From SAR202 cluster bacterium (GTDB taxonomy: Bacteria; Chloroflexota; Dehalococcoidia; Lucifugimonadales; VGZY01), in the NCBI GenBank assembly GCA_016872355.1, contig VGZY01000015.1, forward strand, positions 1 through 47,377: a DNA stretch of 47,377 nucleotides. Direction: 5' to 3'. A program made the position numbers and the translations under genes. This document shows positions 17,244 to 24,705 of this stretch, in pieces. The stretch's first letter is position 1, and each line of letters starts with the position of its first letter. The notes beneath the pieces are model-generated. The model saw only the letters and a list, made by a program, of their open reading frames with translations. It ran no database searches and was not told the origin of the DNA.

Positions 17244-17918
17244 CTATGCCTGTGCGTCCGCAGCGGCGGACTTTTTCTTGCCGCGCACCAGCGGGCCGCC
17301 CCATAGCGACTCCACCTTGCGGACAGCGTCAACCGTCATGACAAGCTTCTCGTGCTTCATCAGGTCCAGCGAGTTAAGCTGGGCGGCCGGCAGAAGCTTC
17401 ACGCCCGCAATATTGTGGGCGGAGCGGATTACCTGTTCGCTGGCACCGTCCCCGACGAAGAGCGTCCTGGAAGACGCGACGCCCAGGGCGCCCAGCACCT
17501 TGGCGACCTCTTTGGTCTTGGGCTGCTCGATGGCGAGCGCCTCAACGACGACCAGGTTGCCTTCCTTGACCTTATCGGACAGAGTCATCGTTAAGGCAGC
17601 GCGCCTTACCCTCTTGGGAGTGTACTGGCGGTAGCTCCGAGGCGTGGGTCCGAAGACCACTCCGCCGTGCCTCCACTGGGGAGCGCGGATGGAGCCCTGG
17701 CGGGCGCCGCCGGTATGCTTCTGCGGGCGCGGCTTCTTGCCGCCGCCGGATACTTCCACCCGGTTCTTGGTCTTGTGCGTCCCCTGGCGTGCGTTGGCCT
17801 GGTAGCCGACGATTACCTGGTGAACGAGGTAGGCGTTCATCGGGACCGCGAAAACGTCGTCGCGGACCTCGATCGTCCCTACTTCATTGCCTTCGATATT
17901 CTTCAGATTGATTTCCAC
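17244..17918 (-). CDS. rplD: 50S ribosomal protein L4
   Basis: L4 lines the exit tunnel constriction and in enterobacteria also represses the S10 operon. The 224-residue sequence has NAYLVHQVIVGYQANARQGTHKTKNRVEVSGGGKKPRPQKHTGGARQGSIRAPQWRHGGVVFGPTPRSYRQ, containing the tunnel loop, then a Rossmann-like half ending near DAVRKVESLW. The short tail RGKKKSAAADAQA is Lys/Ala rich. Start is GTG 17918, seven bases after the rplC stop. Confidence 0.96.
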   Translation of the reverse strand: MEINLKNIEGNEVGTIEVRDDVFAVPMNAYLVHQVIVGYQANARQGTHKTKNRVEVSGGGKKPRPQKHTGGARQGSIRAPQWRHGGVVFGPTPRSYRQYTPKRVRRAALTMTLSDKVKEGNLVVVEALAIEQPKTKEVAKVLGALGVASSRTLFVGDGASEQVIRSAHNIAGVKLLPAAQLNSLDLMKHEKLVMTVDAVRKVESLWGGPLVRGKKKSAAADAQA

Positions 17919-17924
17919 GCCTGC

Positions 17925-18566
17925 CTACCCCTTCTTCCGGGTCTTGCGGATGGACTTCCTGATCCTGACGATGCTATTGGTCGCACCAGGAACGCCGCCC
18001 CTGACGAAGAGCAGGTTGCGCTCGTTGTCCACGCTGATGACGTACATGTTCTTTACAGTGTGCTTGGAGTCACCCATGTGGCCGGCCATGCGAAGGCCCT
18101 TGATGACGTGGCCGGGCCACGTGCCGGAGCCGATCGAACCCGGATGGCGCTGGCGGTCGGACTGACCGTGCGTCCGCGGGCCGCCGTGGAAGCCGTGCCT
18201 GCGAACGACGCCCTGGTAGCCGCGGCCCTTGATAAGGCCGATGGCGTCCACCTGGTCGCCCGCCTCGAAGATGTCGACCTTGATCTCCTGCCCAACCTGG
18301 TACTGCGACGGGTCTTCCGTGCGCAGCTCGCCAAGGTGGCGGAAGTTCTTGCCGACGGGCTTGAGGTGGCCCTTGGCCGGCTTGCTCAGCTTCTTGGCCT
18401 CGTCGAAGCCAATCTGTACCGCCCCGTACCCATCCTTGTCAGGAGTCTTTACCTGGGTGACGGTGCACGGCCCAATCTGGATAGCGGTGACCGCCACAAC
18501 GGCCCCGTCTTCCAGGAACATCTGGGTCATTCCGATTTTCTTGCCGATCAGTTCTGTTACAGGCAT
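17925..18566 (-). CDS. rplC: 50S ribosomal protein L3
   Basis: L3 reaches the peptidyl-transferase centre with a long loop. The 213-residue sequence shows ELIGKKIGMTQMFLEDGAVVAVTAI at the start. The loop region RRHGFHGGPRTHGQSDRQRHPGSIGSGTWPGHVIKGLRMAGHMG lies near 125-170, followed by LLFVRGGVPGATNSIVRIRKS. The start ATG 18566 has only a weak purine-rich upstream region. It follows rpsJ by 11 bases. Confidence 0.96.
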   Translation of the reverse strand: MPVTELIGKKIGMTQMFLEDGAVVAVTAIQIGPCTVTQVKTPDKDGYGAVQIGFDEAKKLSKPAKGHLKPVGKNFRHLGELRTEDPSQYQVGQEIKVDIFEAGDQVDAIGLIKGRGYQGVVRRHGFHGGPRTHGQSDRQRHPGSIGSGTWPGHVIKGLRMAGHMGDSKHTVKNMYVISVDNERNLLFVRGGVPGATNSIVRIRKSIRKTRKKG

Positions 18567-18577
18567 GTTCTTTGCTT

Positions 18578-18889
18578 CTACAGCTTGATTGAGATATCAA
18601 CGCCCGCGGGGACGTTGAGCCTGGTCAACGAGTCGATCGTCTTCGACGTCGGGTCCAGGATGTCTATGAGCCGGTTGTGGGTCCTGAGCTCGAAGTGCTC
18701 CCGGGAGTCCTTGTCGATGTGCGGCGAGCGGATAACGCAGAACCGCTTGATCGTCGTGGGGAGGGGCACTGGACCCGCAACCCGCGCGCCGGTCCTCTCG
18801 GCGGCCTCAACGATGTGGGCCGCGGACAGGTCCAGGATTCTGTGATCGAACGCCTTCAGGATGATGCGGATCTTCTGCTTATTGACCAT
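18578..18889 (-). CDS. rpsJ: 30S ribosomal protein S10
   Basis: S10 is a head protein and also the NusE partner in antitermination complexes. The 103-residue product reads [74 protein letters not shown], complete. GGTGG precedes the ATG. It follows fusA directly with 29 bases between, so no tuf gene is present at the usual fusA-tuf-rpsJ position. Confidence 0.97.
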   Translation of the reverse strand: MVNKQKIRIILKAFDHRILDLSAAHIVEAAERTGARVAGPVPLPTTIKRFCVIRSPHIDKDSREHFELRTHNRLIDILDPTSKTIDSLTRLNVPAGVDISIKL

Positions 18890-18918
18890 TTTCCACCATT
18901 AGTAGACTGACGACGCCA

Positions 18919-20988
18919 CTATGCCGTCTTCGCGGCGATCACGGAGGCAGGCGCCTCTTCGTAGCTTTCGAACTCCATCGTGTAAGAGGCCCGGCCCTGG
19001 GTCAGCGACCGGATCGTGTTCGCATAGCCGAACGCCTCGCCGAGGGGCACGTTGGCGCGAACGACCTGGGTGTCGCCCAGACCCTCGATACCGCGGATGT
19101 TGGCGCGCCTGCGGCTAAGGTCGCCGAGAATGTCACCCAGGAAGTCCCCGGGCGTGGTAACCTCGAGCTTCATCACCGGCTCCAGGATCACAGGCTTGGC
19201 CTTTGAAAGGGCCGCCTTCGCGCCTATCTGCGCCGCAGCGCGGAATGCCATTTCAGACGAGTCAACGTCGTGGTAGCTGCCGTCAACCAGGCGGAACAGC
19301 ACGTCCACGACAGGGTAGCCACCGAGCGGGCCGGCGGTAAGAGCATCGACGACGCCCTTCTGCACGGCCGGGAAGAACTCTTTGGGAACGGAGCCGCCCT
19401 TGACGGCCTCGACGAACTTGTAGCCCTCGCCGCGAGGCAGGGGCTCGACCTCAAGCCACACGTGGCCGTACTGGCCGTGACCGCCGGACTGCTTGACCAG
19501 CCGGCCCTCGGCCCTCGCCGCCTGGCGAATGGCCTCGCGGTACGCGACCCTGGGCCGGCCGACGTTGGCCTCAACCTTGAACTCGCGCTTCATGCGGTCG
19601 ACAATGATCTCCAGGTGAAGCTCACCCATGCCGGACATGACAGTCTGGCCGGTCTCATCGTCGTAGCGGATCTTGAGCGTCGGGTCCTCGGACGCCAGCT
19701 TGTTCAGCGCCTCGCCGAGCTTCTCCTGGTCCACCCTGCTCTTCGGCTCGATGGCCACGGAGATGACGGGCTCAGGGAAATTGATAGACTCGAGCTGGAT
19801 GATTGAATTCTCGTCGCACAGCGTGTCGCCGGTGCCGGTATCCTTCGCGCCCACGCAGGCCGCGATCTGGCCCGTGCCGATCTCGCTGATATCCTCGCGC
19901 CGGTCGGCGTGCATCTTGACCAGGCGGCCAAGGCGCTCGCGCTTGCCGGTCGTGGCGTTGTAGACGGAGGAGCCGGACTTGATAGTGCCGGAGTACACAC
20001 GAATGTAAACGAGGCGACCGATGAACGGATCGGAGACGACCTTGAAAGCAAGGGCGGAGAAAGGCTCGCTGTCGGCGGCCTTTCGCACCAGGTCCGCTCC
20101 GGAGCGAGGGTCCTTGCCCTCGGCAGCGGGAACGTCGAGCGGAGACGGCAGGTAAGAAACCACTGCGTCAAGTATTGCCTGCACCCCGCGATGGCGCAGC
20201 GCGCTGCCGCACATTACCGGGACGATCTTGTTGTGGCAGACTGCCTTGCGGAGAGCAGCTTTCAGCTCGTCCTCAGAGATCTGCTCACCTTCAAGGAACT
20301 TCACTATCAGAGCATCGTCCGTCTCCGCAATCTTCTCAATCATGCGATCGCGGTACAACTTGATCTGCGCCTTCATATCCTCCGGGACCTGGGTCTCAAT
20401 GGGAGGAGTGGGGTTGTCGTCAATGAATAGCCATGCCTTCTGCTCTATCAGGTCCACATATCCTTCGAACTTGTCTTCGGAGCCGATGGGTAGCTGAATG
20501 GCTACCGGGTTGGCGCGGAGCCTGTGGATGATGCTGTCGATGGCCTTCTGGTAGTTGGCGCCCACCCTGTCCATCTTGTTGATGAAACAGATCCTTGGGA
20601 CCTTGTACTTGTCGGCCTGGCGCCACACAGTCTCGGACTGGGGCTGCACGCCAGCGACTGCGTCGAAGATAACGACGCCGCCGTCGAGGACGCGGAGGGA
20701 CCGCTCCACCTCGGCCGTGAAGTCCACGTGGCCCGGGGTGTCGATAACGTTGATGTCGTAGCCCTTCCACTCGGCGTTCGTCGCGGCGGACATAATCGTG
20801 ATGCCGCGCTCGCGCTCCTGCGCCATGAAGTCGGTCGTCGTGGTGCCCTCATCAACGTTGCCCACCTTGTGGATGCGGCCCGTGAAGAACAGCACGCGCT
20901 CTGTGACGGTCGTCTTGCCGGCGTCGATATGCGCGATAAAGCCGATGTTTCGTATCCTGCTAAGCTTCGTTGTCGTGTTAGTGGTCAT
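18919..20988 (-). CDS. fusA: Elongation factor G
   Basis: EF-G is the GTPase that drives translocation. The 689-residue protein has the P-loop AHIDAGKTTVTER at 19-31, DTPGHVDF as the G3 motif, and NKMD as G4. Domain III contains MSGMGELHLEIIVDRMKREF, domain IV includes KQSGGHGQYGHVWLEVEPL, and domain V ends in LTQGRASYTMEFESYEEAP. All five domains are present at normal length. AGGAAC precedes ATG 20988. It lies 63 bases after rpsG. Confidence 0.98.
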   Translation of the reverse strand: MTTNTTTKLSRIRNIGFIAHIDAGKTTVTERVLFFTGRIHKVGNVDEGTTTTDFMAQERERGITIMSAATNAEWKGYDINVIDTPGHVDFTAEVERSLRVLDGGVVIFDAVAGVQPQSETVWRQADKYKVPRICFINKMDRVGANYQKAIDSIIHRLRANPVAIQLPIGSEDKFEGYVDLIEQKAWLFIDDNPTPPIETQVPEDMKAQIKLYRDRMIEKIAETDDALIVKFLEGEQISEDELKAALRKAVCHNKIVPVMCGSALRHRGVQAILDAVVSYLPSPLDVPAAEGKDPRSGADLVRKAADSEPFSALAFKVVSDPFIGRLVYIRVYSGTIKSGSSVYNATTGKRERLGRLVKMHADRREDISEIGTGQIAACVGAKDTGTGDTLCDENSIIQLESINFPEPVISVAIEPKSRVDQEKLGEALNKLASEDPTLKIRYDDETGQTVMSGMGELHLEIIVDRMKREFKVEANVGRPRVAYREAIRQAARAEGRLVKQSGGHGQYGHVWLEVEPLPRGEGYKFVEAVKGGSVPKEFFPAVQKGVVDALTAGPLGGYPVVDVLFRLVDGSYHDVDSSEMAFRAAAQIGAKAALSKAKPVILEPVMKLEVTTPGDFLGDILGDLSRRRANIRGIEGLGDTQVVRANVPLGEAFGYANTIRSLTQGRASYTMEFESYEEAPASVIAAKTA

Positions 20989-21051
20989 GTTCCTACTTCA
21001 ACTTACAAGGGCAGCATCGGACCCGGACGGGCTGTCGCCCCGCATCCTCTC

Positions 21052-21522
21052 CTACCACCGATAGTGCACGAACGCGCGGTTGGCCTCTGCCATCCTGTGC
21101 ACATCTTCCTTCCGCTTCACAGCCTCGCCCTGCCCCCTGGAGGCGTCCATCAGCTCGGCAGCCAGGCGCTCCGCCATGGGCTTGCCCTTGCGGGACTTCG
21201 CCGCGTTGATGATCCACCTGTAGGAGAGGGCCATCTGCCTCTCCGGGCGCACTTCCCTGGGAACCTGGTAAGTCGCGCCGCCTACGCGGCGGGACCGTAC
21301 CTCGAGCGCGGGCATGGCGTTTCTGATCGCCTGCCGGAATACCTCGATGCCGGGCCGGTGTGCCTGCTTCTCAACCTCGTTGAGGGCCCCGTACACGATC
21401 CGCTGGGCCGTGGTGCGCTTGCCGTCCTGCATCACCCTGTTGATGAATCTGGTCAGCTCAACGCTTCCGAACTTCGGATCAGCGAGTACTTCCCTGCGCT
21501 CTGCTCTTCTACGCCTTGCCAT
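21052..21522 (-). CDS. rpsG: 30S ribosomal protein S7
   Basis: S7 initiates assembly of the 30S head and contacts E-site tRNA. I start at ATG 21522 ([40 protein letters not shown]), with GAGG five bases ahead, giving 156 residues. [35 protein letters not shown] and the end [13 protein letters not shown] are characteristic. It lies 106 bases after rpsL. Confidence 0.97.
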   Translation of the reverse strand: MARRRRAERREVLADPKFGSVELTRFINRVMQDGKRTTAQRIVYGALNEVEKQAHRPGIEVFRQAIRNAMPALEVRSRRVGGATYQVPREVRPERQMALSYRWIINAAKSRKGKPMAERLAAELMDASRGQGEAVKRKEDVHRMAEANRAFVHYRW

Positions 21523-21628
21523 GCTTTCCTCAGTGTCCCACACCGGAAGCTTCCTTCCGGCAGATTAAATAACAAAATTCGTCGCCGTCGTTCCTGGAAT
21601 AAGGGTCCGAATCCGTGAGGGGAGGGCC

Positions 21629-22054
21629 TTACTCTTGCTTCGCCTGCGGCTTCTTGCTGCCGTACTTGCTGCGGCCCTGCTTGCGCTCGTTTACACCGGC
21701 GGTGTCCAGAGCGCCGCGAACGATGTGGTAGCGGACTCCGGGGAGGTCAGGCACCCTGCCCCCGCGGATCAAGACAACGGAGTGCTCCTGGAGGTTGTGT
21801 CCTTCGCCGGGAATGTACGCCGTCACTTCCATGCCGTTGGTGAGGCGCACCCTGGCGACCTTGCGGAGAGCGGAGTTCGGCTTCTTCGGGGTCTGCGTCC
21901 TTACGATAGTGCAGACGCCTCGCTTCTGCGGGGAGCCCGTGTCTCTTCGGGTCCTGTTTTTCAGTGAGTTGAAAGCGAAGCGGAGCGCAGGGGACTTTTG
22001 CCGCCTGCTCTTGGAGCCCCGTCCCTTTCGTACCAGCTGATTTACCGTTGGCAT
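21629..22054 (-). CDS. rpsL: 30S ribosomal protein S12 with internal insertion
   Basis: S12 shapes the decoding centre. The 141-residue protein keeps [17 protein letters not shown] (the two lysines at 57-58 correspond to the streptomycin-sensitive residues) and [32 protein letters not shown]. Compared with E. coli, about 14 residues are added between PAL and PQKRGVC (positions 25-41). I recall similar insertions in Chloroflexota but cannot verify this. AAGGA stands seven bases ahead of ATG 22054. It is the first gene of the superoperon. Confidence 0.97.
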   Translation of the reverse strand: MPTVNQLVRKGRGSKSRRQKSPALRFAFNSLKNRTRRDTGSPQKRGVCTIVRTQTPKKPNSALRKVARVRLTNGMEVTAYIPGEGHNLQEHSVVLIRGGRVPDLPGVRYHIVRGALDTAGVNERKQGRSKYGSKKPQAKQE

Positions 22055-22138
22055 GACACTTCCTTCTTCAATTTCACATCGTGCCGGCGGCGCCTTTTCG
22101 CAAGGCGCAATTTATCTTTCATGTCCCGAAGGACACAA
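22055..22138 (-). other. 5' leader of the str operon with two hairpins
   Basis: Between the inferred transcription start and rpsL lie two stable stem-loops. One is TGTCC-TTCG-GGACA (22135-22122), capped by a UUCG tetraloop right at the 5' end. The other is GCGCCTT-GCGAA-AAGGCGC (22108-22090). The first would stabilise the transcript end. The second could be an autoregulatory site for S12 or S7, though the sequence alone does not show this. Confidence 0.55.
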
Positions 22139-22144
22139 AGAGAG

Positions 22145-22173
22145 ATTATACAAAGTTCCTACCTGCATGTCAA
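22145..22173 (-). promoter_or_regulatory. Consensus sigma-70 promoter of the ribosomal superoperon
   Basis: The minus strand reads TTGACA (22173-22168), a 17-base spacer, then TATAAT (22150-22145). Both hexamers are perfect matches with ideal spacing, 91 bases upstream of the rpsL start codon. It is the strongest promoter I see in the window, fitting the most expressed operon. Confidence 0.93.
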
Positions 22174-22243
22174 CCGTGCAGGGGGGCCATAAATCGGCGT
22201 TCCCCAGTCATCAGGCCAAGCGGACACGCCTCGCCCGGAACGG

Positions 22244-23624
22244 CTATACGATGCGACGCCCGCTCGCCCTTCTCCCATATCGCAGAACAAGTGTCCCGAC
22301 TGCCACTAGCCCTGAGCCGGCGGCCATCAAAGCTGTCGGCGTCCAACCGAACGCCCACCATCCCCCCGTCTGAGGAGGCGCTATCTGCGCCTGAGGCGCC
22401 ACGGTAAAGGACGCGATCTGCCGGTCCAGCCGCACCTGGTGGTCCCCGGGCGGCCTGACAGTCTCAAAGCTAATGATGACGCTCTGTCCGGGCTAAACGT
22501 CCACGTTCTGCGTTGATTCGATCTCGCTGTCGATCCAGAGTGTCGCGGAGTACGTCCCCGCGGCCTGCCCGGTGTTGCTGACGCGCGCCGACACCGTGAC
22601 CCGCTCGCCGATCAGCGGCGCCGAAGGGGCCACCGCCAGGTCAGTCACTTCGAATGTCTGCTCTTGGATCTCCCTGGACCCCGTAACGGCAAACGTTGAG
22701 AACCCGGGCACCACTACCGTGTAGTAGACCCTCTCCTGGTCCTCTCGAATGCGCTTTGACGGGTACGGTGTCGACGTGCGCTTTTGCTCGTCGAACCTGT
22801 TCAGTTCGACTGACCACTTGTGGACCTGGTTGGAATCCAGCCAGGTCTATTCTACGAAGAACATTGCGGCCGCTGCATTCACGTCAGCCGGCTGGGCGTT
22901 CTGCAGGTTGATGCTGAAAAAAGAGCTTGCGACTTTGCCTGCCGGAAGGTCAGGCAGCGCGGCCGGCTTCACACTGAGGCTATCCACTAGCACTTTCAAG
23001 TCGGGGGTGGACCGGTTGAACCGCGCCAGCACCCTGTCGATCGGCGCTGGGCTTCCCACAAGCGCGGACCATTGCCCCTGGAGCGCGGCCGTCGAGTATA
23101 GCGTCGTGTCGGCAGTCAGGGCCTGTGCCTGCGGCCTGTCCAGCGCCGGCAGCACGGTTGGCCGTATCCAGGTGGCCAGGTGCATCGAAGGCACGCTCGG
23201 CAGCTTGTCCAGCAGCGTCGGCAGCGGCATCTCCCAGAGCTTCTGGGGAGTAATCTCGGGCAGCCGCTACAATGAGGCTATCCTCTTCCAGAAGCTCTAC
23301 GATGTTAATGGCCTTCGATGTGGTGATGTTCTCCATCACGGCGCCGGCTTTCACCGGCTCCATTTCAGCCCACACCGGCGCGGACGCCGCTGAGAACATT
23401 GCCTCTACGATCGCGGCGGCCTTGTCCATGGTGACGGTTTCTAACACGCGGACCGCTTCCCCGAACGAGAGGGACTCCATAATCTTGACCGCATCCGCGA
23501 CTGTTGCGGCCTGCACTCTTTCCGCAGGGTCCGACGGAGCGGGCGCCTGGGCGCGTGCGACGGGACCCGTAGATACGGCAGGGAGAAGCGCCGCGCCGAC
23601 CGCCAATGTCTTCAAGATTCTCAA
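22244..23624 (-). pseudogene. Decayed surface protein gene: signal peptide, PGF-pre-PGF and CARDB-like domains, C-terminal anchor
   Basis: A coherent protein of about 460 residues can be read only by crossing three lesions. It begins at TTG 23624 (AGAGG six bases ahead) with a signal peptide (RILKTLAVGAALLPAVSTGPVARAQA). Helical repeats of the form AVKIMESLSFGEAVRVLETV follow. Near 23255-23265 the frame shifts by one and continues at RLPEITPQKLWEMPLPTLLDKLP. At 22847 an in-frame TAG interrupts FFVE/TWLDSNQVHKWSVELNRF; that part plus PGFSTFAVTG matches my memory of the PGF-pre-PGF domain. A CARDB-like domain (VSARVSNTGQAAGTYSATLWID) is cut by a second TAG at 22493, then resumes. The C-terminus has a membrane anchor (TALMAAGSGLVAVGTLVLRY) and a basic tail. 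Likely a surface adhesin, inactive unless these are sequence errors. Confidence 0.8.
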
Positions 23625-23793
23625 ACTCGCGCCTCTTGCGAACGAACGGCCGGTGGATACCACCGAAATATGGTAGCCAACCCGGGACGCTCTTACAATA
23701 CGGCAGCTTTTCGTCGACCGCCGCGCGGGGTGTTGCCTGCCCCCACTCCGACAGCTATCGTTGTGGCAAATGGCGATTTGAAACGGAGGGCGA

Positions 23794-24699
23794 ATGGAGA
23801 AGAGAGTCCTGGGAAAGACCGGCCTCGAAGTCAGCCTCCTCGGAATCGGACTGTTCGAGATCGGCCTCCTCGACAGGCGCGATGGGGTGCGGCAGGTCAC
23901 CGGCCTCCTTAATGCGGCCCTGGACATGGGAATCAATTTCCTGGACACCGGCGAATGCTATTACAGCTCAGAGGATCTGATCGGCAAAGCGGTGTCCGGC
24001 AGGCGGCGCGAGTTTGTCCTCGCCACAAAGTTCGGCCACGCGGTGGAGAGTGTCGATAGTCCGGAATGGTCGAAGGTCACCCTCGCGGCGAGCCTCGACC
24101 GCAGCCTGAGGCGGTTGCAGACCGACCACGTGGACATCATCCAGCTCCACTCCTGCACGAAGGATATCCTTGAGGCAGGAGAGGTTATCGAAGCGCTCTT
24201 TCGCGCCAGGGAGGCCGGCAAGGCGAGGTATATCGGATATAGCGGCGACAATGACGCCGCGCTATGGGCCGCCCGGAGCGGCGCGTTCGACACTCTCCAG
24301 ACCAGCTTCAACCTCGTGGACCAGCTCGCCAGGAAAGAGCTTCTGGGTATCGCCGAGGCGAACCACCTCGGCATAATCATCAAACGGCCTATCGGAAACA
24401 CTGTCTGGGGCGCGGCCGCGAGGCCTGGCCTTTCCCGCGGTAACTACTACGAGCGGGCGGTAGCTATGTCCGCCCTCGGGCCCCTGCCCGACGCCCCGGA
24501 GGATGCCGTGGAAATGGCACTTGGGTTCATCTTCTCGCATCCCCAGGTTGACACCGCTATAGTGGGCACTACAAGCTTGAAGCATCTCAAGGCAAACGTG
24601 GAGACTATCGAGAAGAGGCTTCCGATTTCCCCCTCGACAGTAGCGGAATTGCGCCGGCGATTTGACATCCTTGGGAAGGACTGGCCGCAGCAGAAATAG
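23794..24699 (+). CDS. Aldo/keto reductase
   Basis: This is a 301-residue NADPH-dependent TIM-barrel oxidoreductase. The catalytic tetrad is present: Asp51 and Tyr56 in FLDTGECYYSSEDLIGKA, Lys79 in LATKFG and His119 in IIQLHS. Cofactor-binding features near the C-terminus include VDTAIVGTTSLKHLKANVE. GGAGGG precedes the ATG. It is transcribed divergently from the decayed surface-protein gene and convergently with the antiporter gene, only 6 bases away, so it appears to be a single-gene unit. The substrate cannot be inferred. Confidence 0.92.
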   Translation: MEKRVLGKTGLEVSLLGIGLFEIGLLDRRDGVRQVTGLLNAALDMGINFLDTGECYYSSEDLIGKAVSGRRREFVLATKFGHAVESVDSPEWSKVTLAASLDRSLRRLQTDHVDIIQLHSCTKDILEAGEVIEALFRAREAGKARYIGYSGDNDAALWAARSGAFDTLQTSFNLVDQLARKELLGIAEANHLGIIIKRPIGNTVWGAAARPGLSRGNYYERAVAMSALGPLPDAPEDAVEMALGFIFSHPQVDTAIVGTTSLKHLKANVETIEKRLPISPSTVAELRRRFDILGKDWPQQK

Positions 24700-24705
24700 G
24701 CGTGA

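Noticed and set aside
22244-23624. TAG decoded as an amino acid (amber recoding) in the surface-protein gene
   Set aside because: TAG ends several intact genes here, including rpmJ, rplV, rplM and rplO, and the same gene also carries a frameshift, so decay or error is simpler.
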